The notes: a model not told the origin generated them from the sequence alone. DNA of 64,000 bases from Ruixingdingia sedimenti (GCF_031432425.1 NZ_JAVKPH010000002.1:241235-305234); one strand, 5' to 3'. Positions 32,634-40,686 are shown, numbered from the stretch's first letter. Made by a program: numbers and translations.

Positions 32634-34136
32634 ATGTCGGACTGGCTGCTGGAAGTACGCGACCTGACGAAGGAATTCAGCGGCACCACGGTGCTGCGCG
32701 GCATCACGCTCGGCTTCCGGCGGGGCGAGGTGCACGGGCTTCTGGGCGAAAACGGCGCGGGCAAATCGACGCTGATCAAGATCCTGACCGGCGTCTATGG
32801 CGCCACGGGGGGCGAGATCCTGCTGGAAGGCGCGCCGGTGCGGATCAACAACCCGCTGGACGCGCATCGGCTCGGCCTCGGCGCGGTCTATCAGGATACC
32901 GAACTGATCGCGGGCTTCAGCGTGGGCGAAAACATCCTTCTGGGCAACGAACCCGGCGGGGCGATGATCTCGTCCGCGCGGATCCAGGCGCAGGCGCAGG
33001 CGATCCTCGACGAGATCGGCATCGCCATCGACGCCGCCCGCCCCGCCCGCAGCCTGAGCGCGGCAGAGGCGCAGCTGGTGACGCTCGGCACGCTGTTCCA
33101 CCGCAAGTACAAGGTCATCATCCTCGACGAACCCACCGCCCGGCTGTCGGCGCCCGAGGTGGAACTGTTGTTCCGCATCATCCAGAACTTCCGCGCGCAA
33201 GGGATCACCATCATCTACATCTCGCACCGGCTGGAAGAGATCAAACGCATCTGCGACCGCGCCACGATCCTGCGCGGGGGCGCGGTGTCGGCCACGCTCG
33301 ACCGCGACGAGATCACCGAGGAACGGGTGACGGAACTGATGGTGGACCGTTCGCGCGCGGAACTGGAGGTGTCGAACACCGCCGATTCGACCGGCCGGCC
33401 CGTGGTGCTGGACCTCGACGGGCTGACCACCGCCAAACTCGCCCCCCTGACCACCACCGTGCGCGCGGGCGAGGTTCTGGGCATCACCGGCCCCGTGGGC
33501 GGCGGCATGGAACAGGTGGAACTGGCCCTGGGGGGCATCCTGCCCTCGGGCGGGCGGGTGCGGGTGGACGGGCGGGAGGTGACGCTCGGCAGCCCGCCCG
33601 CCGCGCGCCGCGCCCGCATCGCCGTGATCCCCGAGGACCGCCGCCGCCAGGCGCTGTTCCCCAACCTGTCGGTGGCGGAAAACATCGCCCTGCCGGTGCT
33701 GGCGCGGCTGTCGCGGCTCGGCCTCATCCGGGGGGCGCGGGCGCAGGCCTATGCCGCGGCGGTGATGGACCAGCTGAACGTCAACCCCCGCACGCCGCAC
33801 CGGCAGGTGCGCTTCTTTTCCGGCGGCAACCAGCAGAAGGCGGTGATCGGCAAATGGCTCAAGGCCGAGGCGCGGGTCTATGTCTTCGTCGAACCGACCT
33901 CGGGTGTCGATGTGGGCGCGATCCGCGAAATCTACGACATCATCCTGCGCCTTGCCGACAGCGGCGCGGCGGTGATCGTGATCACCTCGTCCACGCGCGA
34001 GATCCTGTCGCTGGCCGAACGCGTGATGGTGATCCGCAACGGCGTGGTGGTGCACGAGGCGCCGAAATCCGAATGCAACCATGACCAGCTGCTCGCCCTG
34101 TCGATGGGCGGGCGGGGCACGAAAACCGCAGCCTGA
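32634..34136 (+). CDS. Ribose-type ABC importer ATPase with two nucleotide-binding domains
   Basis: A 500-residue RbsA/XylG-type ATPase. Domain 1 (about 6-235) has Walker A GENGAGKST, a degenerate signature RSLSAAEAQLVTLG and Walker B VIILDEPT. Domain 2 (about 255-495) has a clear signature FSGGNQQKAVIGKWL, but its Walker A reads GPVGGGMEQ with no Lys, and Walker B reads VYVFVEPTSG with Val in place of the usual Asp. Degenerate second sites are known in the family, but the loss of the Walker B Asp is further than usual. Starts 10 bases after the permease gene. Confidence 0.9.
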   Translation: MSDWLLEVRDLTKEFSGTTVLRGITLGFRRGEVHGLLGENGAGKSTLIKILTGVYGATGGEILLEGAPVRINNPLDAHRLGLGAVYQDTELIAGFSVGENILLGNEPGGAMISSARIQAQAQAILDEIGIAIDAARPARSLSAAEAQLVTLGTLFHRKYKVIILDEPTARLSAPEVELLFRIIQNFRAQGITIIYISHRLEEIKRICDRATILRGGAVSATLDRDEITEERVTELMVDRSRAELEVSNTADSTGRPVVLDLDGLTTAKLAPLTTTVRAGEVLGITGPVGGGMEQVELALGGILPSGGRVRVDGREVTLGSPPAARRARIAVIPEDRRRQALFPNLSVAENIALPVLARLSRLGLIRGARAQAYAAAVMDQLNVNPRTPHRQVRFFSGGNQQKAVIGKWLKAEARVYVFVEPTSGVDVGAIREIYDIILRLADSGAAVIVITSSTREILSLAERVMVIRNGVVVHEAPKSECNHDQLLALSMGGRGTKTAA

Positions 34137-34152
34137 AACAGGAGGGAACAGG

Positions 34153-34560
34153 ATGACCATCACCGCAGCACAGGTACAGGCGGGCCTTGCCGCCGCGTTG
34201 AAGAAGGCGGGCGAGCTGAAATCGCCCTCGTCGATCGCCATCGTGGACGCGGGGCGCAACCTTCTGGGTTTCCTGCGCATGGAAGACGCGCTGCTGGCCT
34301 CGATCGAGATTTCGCAGGCCAAGGCCTATACCGCGCGGTCGCTGAACATGAAGACGGCCGACATCATGCCGCTGGTGCAGCCGGGCGGGCCGCTCTTCGG
34401 GATGGAACATTCGCACCGCACCCAGCCGCTGGTGGTGTTCGGCGGCGGCGTGCCGATCACGAAGGACGGCGCGGTGATCGGCGCGGTGGGGGTTGCGGGC
34501 GGCACCACCGACGACGACGCGGCCATCGCCGAGGTGGCAGCGGCGGCCATCGCGGGCTGA
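34153..34560 (+). CDS. HbpS/GlcG-family (DUF336) protein
   Basis: A 135-residue protein of the heme-binding HbpS/GlcG family: ITAAQVQAGLAAALKKA at the start, SIAIVDAGRNLLGFLRMEDA, KAYTARSLNMKT, and the glycine-rich GGGVPITKDGAVIGAVGVAGG. Members occur beside glycolate, propanediol and aromatic catabolic genes; the biochemical role is generally unclear. Last gene of the plus-strand importer operon, with AGGAGGGAACAGG just before the ATG. Confidence 0.88.
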   Translation: MTITAAQVQAGLAAALKKAGELKSPSSIAIVDAGRNLLGFLRMEDALLASIEISQAKAYTARSLNMKTADIMPLVQPGGPLFGMEHSHRTQPLVVFGGGVPITKDGAVIGAVGVAGGTTDDDAAIAEVAAAAIAG

Positions 34561-34604
34561 CCCCCGCGGCCGCGGCGGCGGAAAGGGCGGCGCCGGGGGC
34601 TTCG

Positions 34605-34788
34605 CGCCCCCGGACCCCCGCGGGATATTTAGGGACAGAAAGTGAAGAGGGCGTGGTTTCGTGGTGGAGAGCAGGGGCCGCTTTCCGAGCGAATACGGTT
34701 TGCCTGTGAAAGTGGGAGACAAGTTTCCTGCGCCCCGTGTGCGGGCGCGCGCCTGCGCCTTTCACCGTGACCCGAATATCCCCGTGCG
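34605..34788. repeat. Composite intergenic repeat between convergent genes
   Basis: The gap 34561-34820 between the HbpS and DUF6455 genes, which converge, holds a forward first-type arm GGGATATTTAGGGACAGAAA at 34622-34641 preceded by CCCCCGGACCCCCGC, and about 110 bp later a diverged reverse arm ending GAATATCCCCG (34773-34783). The second arm is degenerate. Confidence 0.65.
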
Positions 34789-34820
34789 GCGCGCCACCGG
34801 CCGCAAGGCCGGGGCCGGGC

Positions 34821-35087
34821 TCAGGCCGGGACGGTCCGGGGCAGGTTGTCGAACAGCGCCTTGTTGCGGCAATAGACCGGGATCTCCCGCGCTGCCCCGT
34901 CGCCGGGCAGGGCGGCCAGATGCGCCTCGCAGCGCGCGACGTGCTGGCAATGGGTGCAGCTGTGGATCGCGCCGCGCAGGGCATAGGGGGAAAGGCGGCC
35001 GCGCAGCAGCACCTCGGCCAGGTCCACCTGCGCAGAAGCGGCCATCCGGTTCACCAGCAGGCTGTGTTTGTCGAGCTTCTCGTACAT
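34821..35087 (-). CDS. DUF6455 family protein
   Basis: An 88-residue protein of a small-protein family seen mostly in Rhodobacterales. It starts MYEKLDKHSLLVNRMA, has a helix AEVLLRGRLSPYALRGAI and a cysteine pattern Cx2C...C (HSCTHCQHVARCEAHL) with a further YCRN near the end, which could bind a metal or cluster; that is inference from pattern only. Function unknown. The start at 35087 has GGAGGTGACG directly upstream and is preferred over 35099 or 35126. A candidate FNR-type site lies about 70 bases upstream (35153-35166). Confidence 0.8.
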   Translation of the reverse strand: MYEKLDKHSLLVNRMAASAQVDLAEVLLRGRLSPYALRGAIHSCTHCQHVARCEAHLAALPGDGAAREIPVYCRNKALFDNLPRTVPA

Positions 35088-35152
35088 CGTCACCTCCATC
35101 GCGGGATTGCCCCGCCATGGTTGCATATGAAACCATCTTCCTGCCGCCTGCC

Positions 35153-35166
35153 TTGATTTAAGTCAG
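35153..35166. promoter_or_regulatory. Weak FNR/FixK-like box upstream of the DUF6455 gene
   Basis: TTGATTTAAGTCAG matches TTGAT-N4-ATCAA fully in the left half and at three of five bases in the right half. It stands 66 bases upstream of the DUF6455 start codon. Imperfect, so low confidence. Confidence 0.3.
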
Positions 35167-35204
35167 GTGGGGCGGGTCAGGACCGCGGGCTGTTCCGATG
35201 GCGG

Positions 35205-35330
35205 GGCCAGCCCGCGCGCCGGCTGGTTCACGAACCGGTGGCGCCCCCCTTGTTCGGGGCAAAGCGCGGCCCGCATCTTCAGGCTGGCACAAATATCCCG
35301 GGGGGTCCGGGGAGCTGGCCCCCCGGCCCG
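35205..35330. repeat. Composite intergenic repeat after the ATPase gene
   Basis: In the 307-bp gap 35088-35394, the element GCGCCGGCTGGTTCACGAACCGGTGGCGCC (35217-35243) is followed by GTTCGGGGCAAAG and then CATCTTCAGGCTGGCACAAATATCCC (from 35274) with the tail GGTCCGGGGAGCTGGCCCCCCGG. It is the same combination of parts as at 25744-25905 but more diverged. Confidence 0.7.
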
Positions 35331-35394
35331 ATCCCCTCCGCCCGCGAAGCCGCCGGGCGGGGGCGGGCCGGTCAGTGCAGTCCGAATTCCGCCA

Positions 35395-36141
35395 TCAGCC
35401 GGTGGCGATGGCGACGAAGCCGGGCGCGCTGCGGTCGCGCGGGCGGGGCAGGGCGATGTCGACCAGCCGGGGGCGCGCGCGCTTGTCCCCTGGCAGCACC
35501 AGCACGCGGTCGGCCAGAAAGATCGCCTCTTCGAGGTCGTGGGTGACAAGGATCATCGTCACCCCTTCCTCGCGCCAGATGCGGGCCAGTTCCTCCTGCA
35601 TGGTCAGCTTGGTCATCGCGTCGAGCGCGCCGGGCGGTTCGTCCAGCAGCAGGATTTCCGGCTGCACCGTCAGCGCGCGAGCGATGCCCACCCGTTGCGC
35701 CATGCCGCCCGACAGCTGGCGGGGATGGGCGTGCTCGAACGCGGTCAATCCCACAAGGCGGAGGTAGTGGCGCGCGCGGGCCGCGGCCTCGGCCCGGCTT
35801 GCGCCGCGCAGTTCCAGCCCGAAGGCGACATTGCCCAGAACCGTCAGCCAAGGCAGCAGGCGGGGTTCCTGAAAGATGATCGCGCGTTCGGTGCCCACAC
35901 CCTGCACCGGATGGCCGTCGATCAGCACCGCGCCCGCGTCGGGCGCCTCGAGCCCGGCCAGCACGCGCAGCAGCGTGGTCTTGCCGCAGCCCGAGGGGCC
36001 GACGATGGCAAGGCTTTCGCCGCCGCGGATGTCGAGTTGCAGGTCGCGCGGCACGCTCAGGCGCTGGCCGTTCAGCGCGAAGGATTTGGAAAGGTCACGA
36101 ATCGTGACCTCGCTGCGGCAGATGGTGGCCTGTGCGGTCAT
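35395..36141 (-). CDS. Sulfonate/nitrate-type ABC transporter ATPase with frameshifted C-terminus
   Basis: A 248-residue SsuB/TauB-type ATPase with Walker A GPSGCGKTT, signature LSGGMAQRVGIARAL, Walker B EILLLDEP and switch His in LVTHDLEEA. The family C-terminus is missing: after GFVAI the frame ends ATG-stop, while the next frame reads HRLMAEFGLH and stops at 35372-35374, the ending seen in this family. One base appears lost near 35403. The catalytic core is intact, so some function may remain. Last gene of a minus-strand operon with a permease, a damaged binding protein and a damaged monooxygenase. Confidence 0.85.
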   Translation of the reverse strand: MTAQATICRSEVTIRDLSKSFALNGQRLSVPRDLQLDIRGGESLAIVGPSGCGKTTLLRVLAGLEAPDAGAVLIDGHPVQGVGTERAIIFQEPRLLPWLTVLGNVAFGLELRGASRAEAAARARHYLRLVGLTAFEHAHPRQLSGGMAQRVGIARALTVQPEILLLDEPPGALDAMTKLTMQEELARIWREEGVTMILVTHDLEEAIFLADRVLVLPGDKRARPRLVDIALPRPRDRSAPGFVAIATG

Positions 36142-36150
36142 CGGCCGGCC

Positions 36151-36953
36151 TCAGTTCACCGCCGGCGCATCGCCGGCGGCATAGAGGATGTCCCCGGCCG
36201 CCCGCCTTCGCGCACGCCGTAGCCGGCGAAATACTGCGCCACCTCGGGGTTCTCGCCGCGTTCGCCCAAGACACGGGCAAAGATCGCGCGGGTTTCCTCG
36301 GGATGTTCGCGGGCATGGTCGAGCGCCCTGATCGAGGCATCGACGAAGATCTTCGCCTCGGCCGGATGGGCGGCGATCCAGTCGCGGCGCAGCACGATGA
36401 AGCCGCCCGCGATCTCGCCCAGAACATCGGTGTCGTCGAAGACCGCGCGCAGCCCGCCGGCCTTGCGCGCAGCACCCTCGAAGGTGGTCTGCCAATAGCC
36501 GAAGGCCGAAATGTCCACCTGTTTCGACCGCAGCACCTGTTCCAGCTGCGGCCCCGGCACGACGACCAGATTGGCGGCGTTTTCGGGCAGGCCGGCCTGA
36601 TGCAGCGCCTCGCGCACCACATAGTCGAGATGCGCGCCGAGCGTGTTGACCGCGATGGTCTTGCCCGCAATGTCCCTGATGTCGCGGATCGGGCTGTCTT
36701 CCAGCACGTAGAAGATCGACTGCGCCTCGTCGTTGAGCCCGTTGGTCGGGTAGGCGGCGACGAAATCGTTGCCGGCGGCGATGGCGTTCAGCACCGCGGC
36801 GGTGCCGTCGAAATAGCCCGGTTCGGCGGCAAGCTCATGCAGAGAAAGCCCGCCTTGGTTGGCAAGGTAGCGGATAGTCACATCGGCCAGCGCCGGGGCG
36901 GCGGACAGGCCGAATGCGGTGGCGAACGCGAGGGCGCGGAAGGAAAGGGTCAT
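36151..36953 (-). pseudogene. Degenerate SsuA-type sulfonate-binding protein gene
   Basis: The start MTLSFRALAFATAF with a signal peptide ending APALA is normal, but the binding fold appears shortened. Directly after LHELAAEPGYFDGT the chain reads AAVLNAIAAGNDF, skipping roughly 40-50 residues that the family has there. Near the end, YGVREGG runs into a wrong frame (RPGTSSMPPAMRRR, stop at 36156), while the next frame reads GDILYAAGDAPAVN and stops at 36151, which looks like the true terminus, again with a gap of about 25 residues. At most 265 residues remain, against about 320-340 expected. Two deletions, one frame-changing, make it probably nonfunctional. Confidence 0.7.
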
Positions 36954-36984
36954 GTCTTTGGTCCTTGTATGGGAAGAAGGGGGA

Positions 36985-37818
36985 TCAGCGTGCGGCCTCG
37001 GCCCAACGGCACAGCCGCCGTTGCAGCCCGACCAGCACCGCATTCGCGGCCAGACCCAGAAGCGCCAGCAGCAGGATCGCGGCGAACATCTGCGGGATCT
37101 GGAAGTTGTACTGCGCGTTCATCACCTGAAAGCCGAGGCCTTTGTTCGCGCCGATCATTTCCGCCGCGATCAGCAACAGCAGCGCCGTGGTGGCCGACAG
37201 CTGCAGGCCGACGAAGATCGCGGGCACCGAGGCGGGCAGGATCACCCGGCAGAACACGGTCGTCTGCCCCGCGCCATAGGTCCGCGCCATCTCGATCAGC
37301 TTGCGGTCCACCTCCTTTACGCCGCCGATGGTGGCCAGAAGGACGGGAAAGAGCGTGGCCCAAAAGATGACGAACACCTTGGATGCCTCGCCCAGACCCA
37401 GAAGCAGGATGAACACCGGATAGAGCGCGAGCGCCGAGGTCTGACGGAAGAATTGCAGGATCGGGTCCAGCGCCTGTTCCACCGCCCGGATCTGGCCCAT
37501 GAAGAGGCCGAGCGGGATGCCTATCCCCACCGCGGCGGCAAAGGCGATGCCCGCGGGTTGCAGGCTTATGGCGATATCGCCCCAGAGCGCGCCGGTGGCG
37601 ATCCCCTTCCACAACGCCTGACCGATCAGGTCGAGCGGGGGAAACACCGTGGGGTTGATCCAGCCGCGCGTGGCGCCGACCTGCCAGAGGGCAAGAAAGG
37701 CCAGCAGCAGGCCGTACCGCGCAAGGCCCGCCCGCGCCGCCCCCGACCCCCGGCGCAGCAGCGCCGCACCGGAGGGGGTGGAGGAGGGAATGGTGGTGCC
37801 GAGGTTCTGATAGGTCAT
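36985..37818 (-). CDS. Sulfonate/nitrate-type ABC transporter permease (SsuC family)
   Basis: A 277-residue permease with about six membrane helices, the first near residue 35 (GLLLAFLALWQVGATRGW). The EAA-type loop is EMARTYGAGQTTVFCRVILP. It appears intact, unlike its neighbours. It starts 5 bases after the restored stop of the monooxygenase gene (37824) with GGAG in the overlap, and lies 31 bases before the binding-protein gene. Substrate likely an organosulfur compound because of the flavin enzymes in the operon. Confidence 0.88.
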   Translation of the reverse strand: MTYQNLGTTIPSSTPSGAALLRRGSGAARAGLARYGLLLAFLALWQVGATRGWINPTVFPPLDLIGQALWKGIATGALWGDIAISLQPAGIAFAAAVGIGIPLGLFMGQIRAVEQALDPILQFFRQTSALALYPVFILLLGLGEASKVFVIFWATLFPVLLATIGGVKEVDRKLIEMARTYGAGQTTVFCRVILPASVPAIFVGLQLSATTALLLLIAAEMIGANKGLGFQVMNAQYNFQIPQMFAAILLLALLGLAANAVLVGLQRRLCRWAEAAR

Positions 37819-37823
37819 CGCCC

Positions 37824-39175
37824 CTACTCCGCCGCATGGGCCGAACGGCGCGCCACCGTCCAGTGGTTTTCGGGGAACGGCAGGCCGAGGTTTTTGCGCA
37901 GTGTCCGCCCCTCGTAGGCGGTGCGGAACAGGCCCCGGCGTTGCAGTTCGGGGATCACCAGATCGACGAAATCGCTCAGCCCCGTCGGCAGCCGCGGCGG
38001 CAGGATGTTGAAACCGTCGGCGCCCTCGTTCTCGAACCACTCCTGCAGGGTGTCGGCGATCTGTCCAGCGCTGCCGACACGGTGAAATGGCCGCGGGCCG
38101 AGGCGATCCTTTGGTAAAGCTGGCGGATGGTGAAGGCGTTGTCGTCGGCGATCTGGCGGATCAGCGCCTGGCGCGACTTCATGCCCTCGGTTTCCTCCAA
38201 GGGGGGCAGCGGGCCGTCGAGGTCGGCTCCGGTCAGGTCGAGCGTGCCGCCCGTCAGCCCCCTGATCAGGGCGATGCCATCCTCTTCCAGGATCAGGCCG
38301 GTGAGGCGGTCGTATTTCTCGCGCGCCTCGGATTCGGTCCGGCCGACGAAGGGGGATACGCCGGGCATCATCAGGATATGCGCCGGGTCGCGCCCCAATC
38401 CGCGCGCGCGGGCCTTGATGTCGCGGTAGAAGTCCTGCGCGGTATCAAGGCGCTGGTGGGCGGTGAAGATCACCTCGGCGGTGGCCGCCCCCAGCCCGCG
38501 GCCGTCCTCGGACTGGCCCGCCTGCACGATGACCAGGTGCCCCTGCGCCGACCGCGGCACGTTGAGCGGCCCCTTGACGCGGAAATGGTCGCTGCGGTGG
38601 CCGGTGTCATGCACCTTGTCGGGGTCGAAAAACCGGCCCGTGTCCTTGTCGCGCAGGAAGGCGTCGTCCTCGAAACTGTCCCACAGCTTTTTCACCACAT
38701 CCACATGTTCCCCCGCGCGGCGATAGCGCCAGGCATGGGGGTGCTGCGCGTCGAGGTTGAAGTTCTGCGCGGCGGCTTCGGTCGCGGTCGTCACCACGTT
38801 CCAGCCCGCGCGCCCGCCCGAGATCAGGTCGAGCGAGGCGAATTTGCGCGCGGTGTTGTAGGGCTCCTCGTAGGTGGTCGAGGCGGTGGCGATGACGCCG
38901 AGGTGTTTCGTGAAGGGCGCGAGGGCGGAAAACAGCGTCACCGGCTCGAACCCCGCGACCTTGGCGTTGCCGCCCTCGACCCCGCCGCCGAAGGCGACGG
39001 CAAGGCCGTCGGCCAGGAAATAGGCGTCGAACAGGCCCCGTTCGGCCCCTTGCGCCAGCCTGACGTGGAAATCGAAGCTGGTCGCGCCATCGGCGGGGCT
39101 GTCGGGGTGGCGCCAGGCGTCGATATGCTGGCCGCCGCCGGGAAGGAAGGCGCCAAGGCGGATCTTGCGGGTCAT
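37824..39175 (-). pseudogene. Frameshifted LLM-class flavin monooxygenase (NtaA/SnaA/DszA type)
   Basis: The frame starts MTRKIRLGAFLPGGGQHIDAW and follows the NtaA/SnaA/DszA family of FMNH2-dependent monooxygenases for about 365 residues (EEPYNTARKFASLDLISGGR, VQAGQSEDGR). After GHFTV the frame goes out of phase and ends at 37976. The next frame continues VGSAGQIADTLQEWFENEGA, then FNILPPRLPTG and a normal C-terminus, stopping at 37824-37826. One base (in a GTG-GTC context) is missing near 38080. Repaired, it would be 450 residues, the usual size. It would take reduced FMN from the reductase encoded just upstream to cleave a C-S or C-N bond. Confidence 0.8.
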
Positions 39176-39262
39176 GTCAGGGGGCCTTTCGGGTATGGGA
39201 TGCCGGTCCCGCGGGGCTGCGGGTCGGTCCGGCCGGGTTTCGGGGGGAAGGGGTGCCGCCGG

Positions 39263-39814
39263 TCAGGCGGCGTCGGCCATCCGGGCGGGGCCGAGCCAGG
39301 GGGCGAACTGGCCCACCGCGCGGTCGAGCCGCGCCAGCAGCGCGGGGGCCGCCGGCCGGCCGTCGTGGAAATCCGCCGCCCCGGCATAGATGCCGGTGGG
39401 CAGGCTGGCGGCCTCGAAGAAACCGAACAGCGGGCGCAACTGGTGCTCGATCACCAGCGCGTGTTTTTCGCCCCCGCCGGTCGCGGCCAGCAGCACCGGC
39501 TTGCCGGCCAGCGCCGCCGGGTCGATCAGGTCGAAGAGATGCTTGAAAAGCCCGGTATAGCTGCCCTTGTAGACGGGCGTGCCGATCACCAGCGCATCCG
39601 CCGACAGGATCGCGCCGACGATTTCCCGCGGCAGGGGTGCGAAATCGTCCAGCACCGCCGCCTGGCCGAGCGAGGGTTGCAGGTCCGACAGGTCATGGCT
39701 GGCGGCATCCGCGCCGAACCTCTGCGCCGCTTGGCCGATGGCCATGTCGACCAGCGCCCGGGTTCTGGAGGGGCGGCTCGTGCTGCCGGACAGGCCCGCG
39801 ATGCGGAGGGTCAT
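39263..39814 (-). CDS. NAD(P)H-dependent FMN reductase (MsuE/SsuE type)
   Basis: A 183-residue flavodoxin-like reductase. It starts LRIAGLSGSTSRPSRTRAL (FMN phosphate loop) and has GTPVYKGSYTGLFKHLFDLI, the hallmark of the MsuE/SsuE group. It supplies reduced FMN to the adjacent monooxygenase. First gene of the sulfonate-type operon and apparently intact. The start at 39814 follows a region with GGAGACAGCC; the frame extends to 39937 but the added residues are not family-like. Confidence 0.88.
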   Translation of the reverse strand: MTLRIAGLSGSTSRPSRTRALVDMAIGQAAQRFGADAASHDLSDLQPSLGQAAVLDDFAPLPREIVGAILSADALVIGTPVYKGSYTGLFKHLFDLIDPAALAGKPVLLAATGGGEKHALVIEHQLRPLFGFFEAASLPTGIYAGAADFHDGRPAAPALLARLDRAVGQFAPWLGPARMADAA

Positions 39815-39956
39815 GGCTGTCTCCAATAACGATTCAACTTGTCGTCTAATATCGTCGGGGAAGCCGCCCCGGGCCATTCCAAAGATCGCCGGGTTGCGGG
39901 AAAGCTTTTGTCGCCGGGGGTCGAGGGCGGAGATCAAGCCGGTGGAGCGCCTTGGG
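39815..39956 (-). promoter_or_regulatory. Leader and probable promoter of the sulfonate-type operon
   Basis: The 142 bp before the FMN reductase gene include the AT-rich stretch CGATATTAGACGACAAGTTGAATCGTTATTGG (minus-strand sense, 39815-39850 area given in parts), unlike the flanking GC-rich DNA. No CysB-type or other operator could be fixed by eye. Confidence 0.3.
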
Positions 39957-40205
39957 GGAGGGGTCTACATCTGCACTATCGCCGGGGCCGGGCGGGACCA
40001 GGAAACGCATTGCGTTTCCCCCGCCCGTTCGCGCGCGGGTGCCACCAGGGACCGTGATGCCGGGAAAAATGGAAAGGCCAGCGCCTGCCCCGGCGGGCGA
40101 GAAGCGCCCGCCATGGGCGGGGCGGGCGCTGGCCGGGGGCTTTGGGCCCCCGGCCGGGGCAGCGGCATCTGTATCGCCATGGCGAAGGCACGCGCCTTCG
40201 CCAGT
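39957..40205 (+). repeat. ~250-bp repeat, copy A (inverted relative to copy B at 53887)
   Basis: This block is closely similar, in reverse complement, to 53887-54133. Shared landmarks in order are: GGTCTA near one end; the perfect palindrome GAAACGCATTGCGTTTC (40002-40018); GGGCGG; a block GGCCAGCGCCTGCCCCGGCG then GGCGAGAAGCGCCCGCCATG; the hairpin GGCCGGGGGCTTTGGGCCCC; and CGAAGGCACGCGCCTTCGCCAG at the other end (40183-40204). It has no transposase and no clear target-site duplication. A reading frame (PAPAPAGEKRPPWA) is shared by both copies but looks incidental. Confidence 0.85.
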
Positions 40206-40227
40206 CAAAGCGGCAGAGAGTGACATC

Positions 40228-40668
40228 CTACCCGCGCAGCACCACCACCGCGCCCGCCAGCACCATCGCCGCACCCCCGAGGCGCAGCAGCGACACCGGC
40301 TGCGCCGTGGCGCCGGCGATGCCGAAATGCTCGATGGCGAGTGCGGCGCAGATCTGGCCCGCCACGATCAGGCAGATGGCCGTGCCCGGGCCGAGCGTGC
40401 CGACGCTGGTGATCGCCCCGGTGACATAGACCGCGCCGAGCACGCCCCCCAGCCACCAGACCGGCGCGATGCCGGCGATCTGCGTGCCCGAGGGCATCGG
40501 CGTGCGCAGTACCACCTGCAACAGCGCCAGCGCGATGGTGGCGGTCAGGAACGACACGTTGGAGCCGAGGAAGGCACTGCCGAGGCCCTTCGACAGATGG
40601 CCGTTCAATATCGCCTGCAAGGGCAGCACCGCGCCCGCCACCAGCGCCACGAGGATCTGTGTCTGCAT
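40228..40668 (-). CDS. DMT-superfamily small transporter (YdcZ/DUF606)
   Basis: A 146-residue integral membrane protein with about five helices and the YdcZ/DUF606 signature AGAVLPLQAILNGHLSKGLGSA near the N-terminus, plus PVWWLGGVLGAVYVTGAI. The family are half-size drug/metabolite transporters that probably dimerise. It begins 18 bases after the amidohydrolase gene stop, so the two are likely co-transcribed, and it may export or import a pathway compound. Confidence 0.85.
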   Translation of the reverse strand: MQTQILVALVAGAVLPLQAILNGHLSKGLGSAFLGSNVSFLTATIALALLQVVLRTPMPSGTQIAGIAPVWWLGGVLGAVYVTGAITSVGTLGPGTAICLIVAGQICAALAIEHFGIAGATAQPVSLLRLGGAAMVLAGAVVVLRG

Positions 40669-40686
40669 GTCTGTCTTTCCGTCCTG

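Noticed and set aside
31592..34136. Assignment of the importer as a ribose transporter
   Set aside because: The family is right, but the binding protein pocket region is unusual and no ribokinase or ribose genes are nearby, so the substrate is left open.
37824..39175. Programmed ribosomal frameshifting in the LLM monooxygenase
   Set aside because: No slippery heptamer or downstream structure is apparent at the shift, and two neighbouring genes are also damaged, which fits decay or sequencing error better.
39952..40220. Reading frame PAPAPAGEKRPPWAGRALAGG in repeat copy A, also found in copy B
   Set aside because: The shared frame is explained by the DNA repeat itself; the ends differ and there is no ribosome site, so I treat it as noncoding.
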